Positions 28,449 to 32,861 of a stretch of 32,861 nt of DNA are shown one piece after another; positions within the stretch are counted from its first letter, which is position 1; each line of letters opens with the position of its first letter. Both the position numbers and the translations under genes were made by a program. This stretch comes from a virus. Location: the IMG/VR virus record IMGVR_UViG_3300009180_000015, positions 1 to 32,861 of that record; one strand, written 5' to 3'. Under the pieces are notes generated by a model. The model did not search any database and was not told the origin of the DNA. It saw only the letters and a list, made by a program, of their open reading frames with translations.

Positions 28449-29027
28449 ATGAGCAAAAACACATTATTTATATCAGTTCAAACCATTAAGGATAGAACAG
28501 GGCTACACGCAAACGTAGATGAGAAATTAGTATTGCCTGAAATTAAGACGGCGCAGGATATGTATATTCTACCTGCTTTAGGTTCAGCGCTTTATGATAC
28601 ATTACAAAGCCATATTGAATTAAGCACATTAACAGCTAATGAAGTTATTTTATTAGATACATATATTGTTGATGCATTAGTGTATTATGTTATGAGTGAA
28701 TTACCAATGGGATTATCTTATCAATTTTATAATAAAGGATTGCTAAGAAAATCAGGTGATAATACTGATAACCCTTCAATGCAGGATATGATTGATGTTG
28801 CTAATAGATACAGAGCAAGGGCAGAATTTTATAAACAAAGAATGATTAAATATTTAAAACAAAATAATACTTTGTATTATGATTATTTAAATTTTGGTAG
28901 TGGTATTGATTCTATAAAACCTGACAATGATGCGTATAGTGTTTCAATGTGGTTAGGTGATAATGGATGCTGTGGTGATGAAAAAAAATCATTTGAAGAA
29001 AGGTATCAAGGAAATATAGGATGCTAA
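28449..29027 (+). CDS. Head-tail connector-like protein (DUF6712-like)
   Basis: A 192-residue helical protein directly after the portal gene. Features are ISVQTIKDRTGLHANVDEKLVLPEIKTAQDMYILPALGSALYDTL (about 9-53) and VDALVYYVMSELP (about 74-86), which fit the connector/adaptor proteins of Bacteroidota phages known as DUF6712. It would bind below the portal and close the filled head. The C-terminus contains NGCCGDE and ends GNIGC, unusual for this family. Assignment rests on pattern memory and position. Confidence 0.7.
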   Translation: MSKNTLFISVQTIKDRTGLHANVDEKLVLPEIKTAQDMYILPALGSALYDTLQSHIELSTLTANEVILLDTYIVDALVYYVMSELPMGLSYQFYNKGLLRKSGDNTDNPSMQDMIDVANRYRARAEFYKQRMIKYLKQNNTLYYDYLNFGSGIDSIKPDNDAYSVSMWLGDNGCCGDEKKSFEERYQGNIGC

Positions 29028-29028
29028 T

Positions 29029-29157
29029 ATGAGCAAACAAATAACAATTAAAAATCAAACTAAACTAAAAGTTTATTTAGATAAAGTTAAAAAAAATGAC
29101 ACTAAACCAAATAGTCAAACAACTGACAACGATAGGAAACGACCACGAACAAATTAA
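29029..29157 (+). CDS. Possible small basic protein overlapping the next gene
   Basis: A 42-residue Lys/Arg/Asn-rich frame (MSKQITIKNQTKLKVYLDKV...DRKRPRTN). It starts one base after the connector stop codon and overlaps the following gene by 62 bases. It fills the 68-base gap well, but its last half may be only a shadow of the downstream gene. Function unknown. Confidence 0.4.
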   Translation: MSKQITIKNQTKLKVYLDKVKKNDTKPNSQTTDNDRKRPRTN

Positions 29158-29545
29158 CTTTGTTTATTTTGGTGATGTTTGGGAAAGGTTGAGCAATGGT
29201 GAGGTAACTTACCCTGCTATGTTTTTTACTTTAAATGGTTCAAGCATTGGTGGAAAAGAAATCAGTTATAATTTTAGTCTATATTTTATGGATAGAATGT
29301 TATCTGAAGAAACTAATGAAACAGAAGTTTTAAGTGATATGACATTAGTAGGGCAAGATATTGTTGCACAATTAAGATACCCACAAGATTATGATAATGT
29401 AACTTGGACTTTGGGTAATAACATTAATGTTACATATTATACTGAATCAGACCCTGATTTATTAGCAGGTGTAAAATTAGATATTAGTCTAAGTTTACCA
29501 TTTATTAACGATAGGTGTCAAGTGCCTTCAAATTATACATTTTAA
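29096..29545 (+). CDS. Tail completion / head-tail joining protein (probable)
   Basis: A 149-residue protein with NQIVKQLTTIGNDHEQINFVYFGDVWERL, YPAMFFTLNG and FSLYFMDRML at its start and IVAQLRYPQDYD in the middle. Those are features of conserved small proteins that follow the connector in Bacteroidota phages and correspond to tail terminators in other phages. It likely caps the tail tube and joins it to the head. It shares a base with the tail fibre start (TAATG). Confidence 0.7.
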   Translation: MTLNQIVKQLTTIGNDHEQINFVYFGDVWERLSNGEVTYPAMFFTLNGSSIGGKEISYNFSLYFMDRMLSEETNETEVLSDMTLVGQDIVAQLRYPQDYDNVTWTLGNNINVTYYTESDPDLLAGVKLDISLSLPFINDRCQVPSNYTF

Positions 29546-32145
29546 TGGAAAGTAAAAAAATTAATCAATTAGCTACTGAGTTAGCACCTGATTTAAGTGA
29601 TATAACAATTATTGGTGACCCTACAACAGGGGTGAGTAAGAAAATTACTCTAAGCCAAATGGCATCATTATTTACAGGTACTGTTGAAGAATATGCAAAC
29701 TTTGCTGCATTTCCTTTAGTAGGAGTTGCAGATACTATTTATGTAGCTAAAGATACAAACGTTATTTATAGATGGGATTCTACTGCTTATGTAGTTTTAT
29801 CACCTAACGTAATTGCTTCGCTTGTATTTAATGATGCGAATGGATTTGACGGAACTATTAGTTTAGTTGGTTCAGTTGCGACCTTAACAATTACAACTGC
29901 ATTAACAACAGGTTCAGTTCCTTTTATAGGTGCTTCAGGGGCTTTATTAGAAGATAATACAAATTTCTTTTGGAATAATACTAATAAACGATTAGGTATT
30001 GGTACAAATACACCGGGTACAAAATTAGACGTACACGGTACAGGTACAATTGTACAAATAAACGGGACTACAACAAACAATGCTTTTATATCTTTTCAAA
30101 ATGCAGGTGTAAACAAATGGACTATTGGAAATGTACAGGCAGACCATAGATTTAGAATTTATAGTGAAGCAAATTCAACAGAATTAGTTTCAGTTTTACA
30201 AACAGGGGAATTTGGTATTGGTATTTCAAACCCTACTACAAAAGTTCATATTGATGGCGCTGCTTCTGCTTTAATAGTAAATTTAGATGCAGATACAAGT
30301 ATTGCAAAATCAATAAGTTTTAGAACAAATAATACTGCACGTTGGAATACTGAAGTTTCAGGTACTGAATCAGGAACAAACGCAGGTATGGATTATTTTG
30401 TAAGGTCATATAGTGATGCAGGTTCATTGATTGAAACGCCTTTAAGTATTGTAAGAAGTACAGGAGTTACAACAATAAAAAGTTTAACACTTACAAATGC
30501 TTTAGCTGCAACTTCAGGTGGCACAGGACAAAGTTCTTATGCAATAGGTGATATACTTTATGCTTCAACTACAACTGCGCTTTCAAAGTTAGCAGACATT
30601 GCAACAGGAAATGCTTTAATTAGTGGCGGTGTTGGTGTTGCTCCAAGTTGGGGTAAGATAGCATTGACTACTCACGTTTCAGGTATTTTGCCTATTGCTA
30701 ATGGTGGCACAGGTTCAGCTACTCAAAACTTTGTTGACTTAACTACAACGCAATCAATAGGTGGTGCAAAAACTTTAACTTCTGCTTTAGCAGGAACAAG
30801 TGCAAGTTTTTCAAGTACCTCAACTGCAACTGCTTTTATTCCAAGTGGTGCAACAGTTCCAACTAATGGTATGTATTTAAGCGCTGCAAATACTTTAAAT
30901 TTTGCTACGGATACTACAAATAGAATTACTATAAGTTCATTAGGGAGTGTAGGTATTAATGGTACTCCAACAGTATTTAGTAACAATGTATATTTTGATG
31001 TTATAGGTAATAATACAAGTCAAGGCGGAATCATACAAACAAAAACAAGTAATGCAAGTATACTTGGTTCGTTCTTTGCAGATACTAATGGATTAAATAT
31101 TAGAACAGAAACTGCACATAATATAATTTTTACGCTTGGGGGAACTGAAAGAATGCGTATTCTTCAAAGTAATGGCAATATAGGTATTGGTACAAATAGT
31201 CCTAATTATTCTGGATATACTTCTGGAATAACTGTTTTAAGTTTAGCAACATCTACATCAGATAGATATAGTGCTTTAGAATTAGTTGGTAATAGGGCAG
31301 CAGGAGGAAACCAAAATGGTGATATTAGTTTTATAAATAATAATGGTACTGCAACTGTAACATCAAGAATACAAGCTATAAATACAACCACAAGTGCTTT
31401 AGGTGGTGAATTAACATTTTTAACTAAAGCAGATGCAGGTTCTCTTACTGAAAAAATGCGTCTTACAACAGCGGGTGGTTTATGTTTAGGTTATACTACT
31501 GACGCAGGTTATCAACTTCGTATGTCAGGTTATGCTTATGTCGGTGGGAATCTTGTTTGCGCGGGTGACGGTTCAATTAGTAGTAATTTAGGTATAGGTA
31601 GAAGTAATGAAAGTGGGGTTAGATTATCAATTTCAGCAGCAGGAACTTCAAGTTCTGCATATAGTATCATAACAAGAGATAGTTCAGGTAACGATTTGTT
31701 TGTTTTAAGAAATGACGGACTTGTATTATTTGGTACAAATGCAAGGGCAAGTTCGCCATATACTTATAATGTAACTTACAATCCAAGAACTGCGGGCTTA
31801 GGTCAAGGAGGCGATTTTGGTTATATAACGTCAACTAGAGAATCAAAAGGAAATATAGAAACTATAAAAAATATAGATTTTATTAATCAATTAAACCCCG
31901 TCTCATTTAACTATCGTAAAAAAGATACTCATAATAAAGAATTTATTAATGAATTATATGAAGATATTTATTATGGATTTATTGCAGATGAATTAGAAAT
32001 AATAGACAAAAATTTAGTATTTTATGACGATTTAAAAGACGGAAGTAAAAAATTATCAGGTGTTCATTATAATAGTATGATAGCTTTATTAACAAAAGCA
32101 GTACAAGAATTAAAGGCAGAAGTTGAAATTTTGAAAGCAAAATAA
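29545..32145 (+). CDS. Tail fibre / receptor-binding protein with S74 chaperone domain
   Basis: An 866-residue protein beginning MESKKINQLATEL. I chose the ATG at 29545 (TAATG junction) over an upstream in-frame ATG at 29515 that lies inside the previous gene. The N-terminal part (to about 100) holds a short attachment module (GVADTIYVAKDTNVIYRWD). The centre is a Gly/Thr/Asn-rich beta-helix-like shaft with repeating IGIGTNxP-type units. The C-terminus (about 763-866) is the intramolecular chaperone of the endosialidase/S74 type: STRESKGNI, with Ser763 and Lys768 in the positions of the self-cleavage dyad, and a final coiled coil. It probably binds the host surface and trims itself after trimerisation. 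Confidence 0.88.
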   Translation: MESKKINQLATELAPDLSDITIIGDPTTGVSKKITLSQMASLFTGTVEEYANFAAFPLVGVADTIYVAKDTNVIYRWDSTAYVVLSPNVIASLVFNDANGFDGTISLVGSVATLTITTALTTGSVPFIGASGALLEDNTNFFWNNTNKRLGIGTNTPGTKLDVHGTGTIVQINGTTTNNAFISFQNAGVNKWTIGNVQADHRFRIYSEANSTELVSVLQTGEFGIGISNPTTKVHIDGAASALIVNLDADTSIAKSISFRTNNTARWNTEVSGTESGTNAGMDYFVRSYSDAGSLIETPLSIVRSTGVTTIKSLTLTNALAATSGGTGQSSYAIGDILYASTTTALSKLADIATGNALISGGVGVAPSWGKIALTTHVSGILPIANGGTGSATQNFVDLTTTQSIGGAKTLTSALAGTSASFSSTSTATAFIPSGATVPTNGMYLSAANTLNFATDTTNRITISSLGSVGINGTPTVFSNNVYFDVIGNNTSQGGIIQTKTSNASILGSFFADTNGLNIRTETAHNIIFTLGGTERMRILQSNGNIGIGTNSPNYSGYTSGITVLSLATSTSDRYSALELVGNRAAGGNQNGDISFINNNGTATVTSRIQAINTTTSALGGELTFLTKADAGSLTEKMRLTTAGGLCLGYTTDAGYQLRMSGYAYVGGNLVCAGDGSISSNLGIGRSNESGVRLSISAAGTSSSAYSIITRDSSGNDLFVLRNDGLVLFGTNARASSPYTYNVTYNPRTAGLGQGGDFGYITSTRESKGNIETIKNIDFINQLNPVSFNYRKKDTHNKEFINELYEDIYYGFIADELEIIDKNLVFYDDLKDGSKKLSGVHYNSMIALLTKAVQELKAEVEILKAK

Positions 32146-32146
32146 T

Positions 32147-32554
32147 ATGACTATATTTTTAACCATAGTATTTTTAGTTCACTTAATTAGTTGGGTTTTA
32201 TATCAAAAGCACCAATTTAAAGAACGTGACCTTTACGAAATAAAACCACAGGAAGCATACGAGCAAAATAAGAAATGGCATTTTTGGAAGGGTATAAACC
32301 ATATTTCAGTTTATGTATTGGTTTGGTCGCTTTATGGTTTATGGTCAATGTTTTTATTTGCGACTGCTTTTTGGTTTGGCTTTGACATTCTTTGCAATGT
32401 TATTGTTTTAAAAAGACCTGCGTTTTATGTAGGGGTAACCGCTGATACAGATAAATTTATCAGAAAGGTAGCTGAATTTATAAAAATAAAACCTGAATAT
32501 ACTTCGGCATTGATAAAAATACTAATTTTGATAATATTATTAATTTTAAAATAA
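32147..32554 (+). CDS. Multi-pass membrane protein
   Basis: A 135-residue protein with hydrophobic helices at about 1-19, 50-80 (perhaps two) and 118-134, and an Arg/Lys-rich middle (KHQFKERDLYEIKPQEAYEQNKKW). It starts one base after the tail fibre stop codon. Location between tail fibre and lysis genes suggests a part in lysis, superinfection exclusion or DNA entry. No specific family recognised. Confidence 0.65.
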   Translation: MTIFLTIVFLVHLISWVLYQKHQFKERDLYEIKPQEAYEQNKKWHFWKGINHISVYVLVWSLYGLWSMFLFATAFWFGFDILCNVIVLKRPAFYVGVTADTDKFIRKVAEFIKIKPEYTSALIKILILIILLILK

Positions 32555-32559
32555 ACACT

Positions 32560-32733
32560 ATGATTACTTTGAACGAACAACAATTAACAGAACTAAACCA
32601 ATTTTGTCAGGAACTTCCAACAAAATACGGAGTGCCTTTATTACAATGGTTTAAGCAAATTCAAGACGAACAAAACAAAGAAACAAAAGATTCAACTAAC
32701 AATCCAAACGACCCTAATGCAAATTTAGGATAA
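32560..32733 (+). CDS. Small hydrophilic protein
   Basis: A 57-residue protein (MITLNEQQLTELNQFCQELP...DSTNNPNDPNANLG) with a helical first half and a disordered Asn/Asp/Pro-rich end. It lies nine bases before the holin-like gene that starts at 32743 and continues at the window start. Function unknown. Confidence 0.65.
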   Translation: MITLNEQQLTELNQFCQELPTKYGVPLLQWFKQIQDEQNKETKDSTNNPNDPNANLG

Positions 32734-32738
32734 TTTAA

Positions 32739-32861
32739 AAGAATGACACCGCATAGCAATCAAGCCGACATAGGCACAGGAATAAGCGTTTTAAGCGCTA
32801 TTGTAAGTATTTCAACAATTCAACCCGTAGTTACTTTATTTGCAGGTTTGATTGCTATTAT
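32739..32861. repeat. Terminal direct repeat, right copy
   Basis: Identical to 1-123. It contains the first 39 full codons of the holin-like gene (ATG at 32743), whose remainder lies at the start of the window. On the closed circle only one copy would exist. Confidence 0.95.

Noticed and set aside
29515-29544. Upstream ATG giving 10 extra residues for the tail fibre
   Set aside because: It lies inside the previous gene, while the ATG at 29545 has the TAATG junction common in this genome and a typical fibre N-terminus.
29545-32145. Possible diversity-generating retroelement target in the tail fibre
   Set aside because: No reverse transcriptase gene and no template/variable repeat pair are visible.
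1-32861. CRISPR arrays or tRNA genes
   Set aside because: No regularly spaced repeat series and no convincing cloverleaf was found on reading through the sequence.

Overview
The window is most likely one complete genome of a tailed phage (siphovirus type) that infects a member of the Bacteroidota. The last 123 bases repeat the first 123 exactly, so the molecule closes to a circle of about 32,738 bp. The assignment rests on very AT-rich DNA, gene families typical of Bacteroidota phages (XkdF-like protease, tail proteins, M15 endolysin, MGTRS protein, S74 tail fibre), Bacteroidota-type TATATTTG promoter boxes, and a tape measure protein with no sheath gene. All convincing genes are on the + strand. 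Most are packed with 1-8 base overlaps of the TAATG or ATGA type. I see no integrase, no recognisable CI-type repressor, no tRNA and no CRISPR array, so a virulent lifestyle is the simpler reading.

Layout. (1) 5-2551: lysis genes (two holin-like proteins, an anchored spanin-like protein, M15 endolysin), then a 3'-5' exonuclease with a zinc ribbon and two small unknowns. (2) 2552-2736: control region with a TGTCC/GGACA dyad cluster, a pair of 20-bp-spaced repeats and a promoter block. (3) 2737-7635: replication and recombination genes (ERF annealing protein, HTH protein, a DnaA domain IV-only protein, DUF4373 replication protein, VRR-NUC nuclease, sigma-like factor). (4) 7628-12219: a sugar and modification block (hexapeptide acyltransferase, two glycosyltransferases, a HAD/XkdF-associated fusion, HNH nuclease, small basic protein, ParB-like protein, TET-associated-type glycosyltransferase). 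(5) 12241-13763: terminase subunits. (6) 13764-13919: a second control region, homologous to the first. (7) 13920-15653: small accessory genes. (8) 15640-22841: tail genes, with a probable -1 frameshift in the tail assembly chaperone gene and the tape measure gene. (9) 22876-25623: XkdF-like protease, scaffold, major capsid and tail tube proteins. (10) 25624-26252: about 630 bp without genes, rich in inverted repeats. (11) 26253-32145: portal, connector, tail completion and S74 tail fibre. (12) 32147 to the end: membrane protein, small acidic protein, then the circle closes into the lysis genes.

How the parts work together. The early block likely replicates and recombines the DNA. HNH, ParB-like protein and terminase process and package it, and the structural blocks build a head and a long non-contractile tail. 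The two control regions share a 40-bp promoter block (35/40 identical) and the same paired operator-like repeat, so two distant operons are probably regulated together. The second control region also shares a 26-nt element with the large non-coding region. The most unusual content is the ParB-like/TAGT gene pair (possible DNA base glycosylation), the separate glycosyltransferase/acyltransferase cassette, the HAD fusion protein, and the dyad-rich non-coding region, which could be an origin or a regulatory hub.
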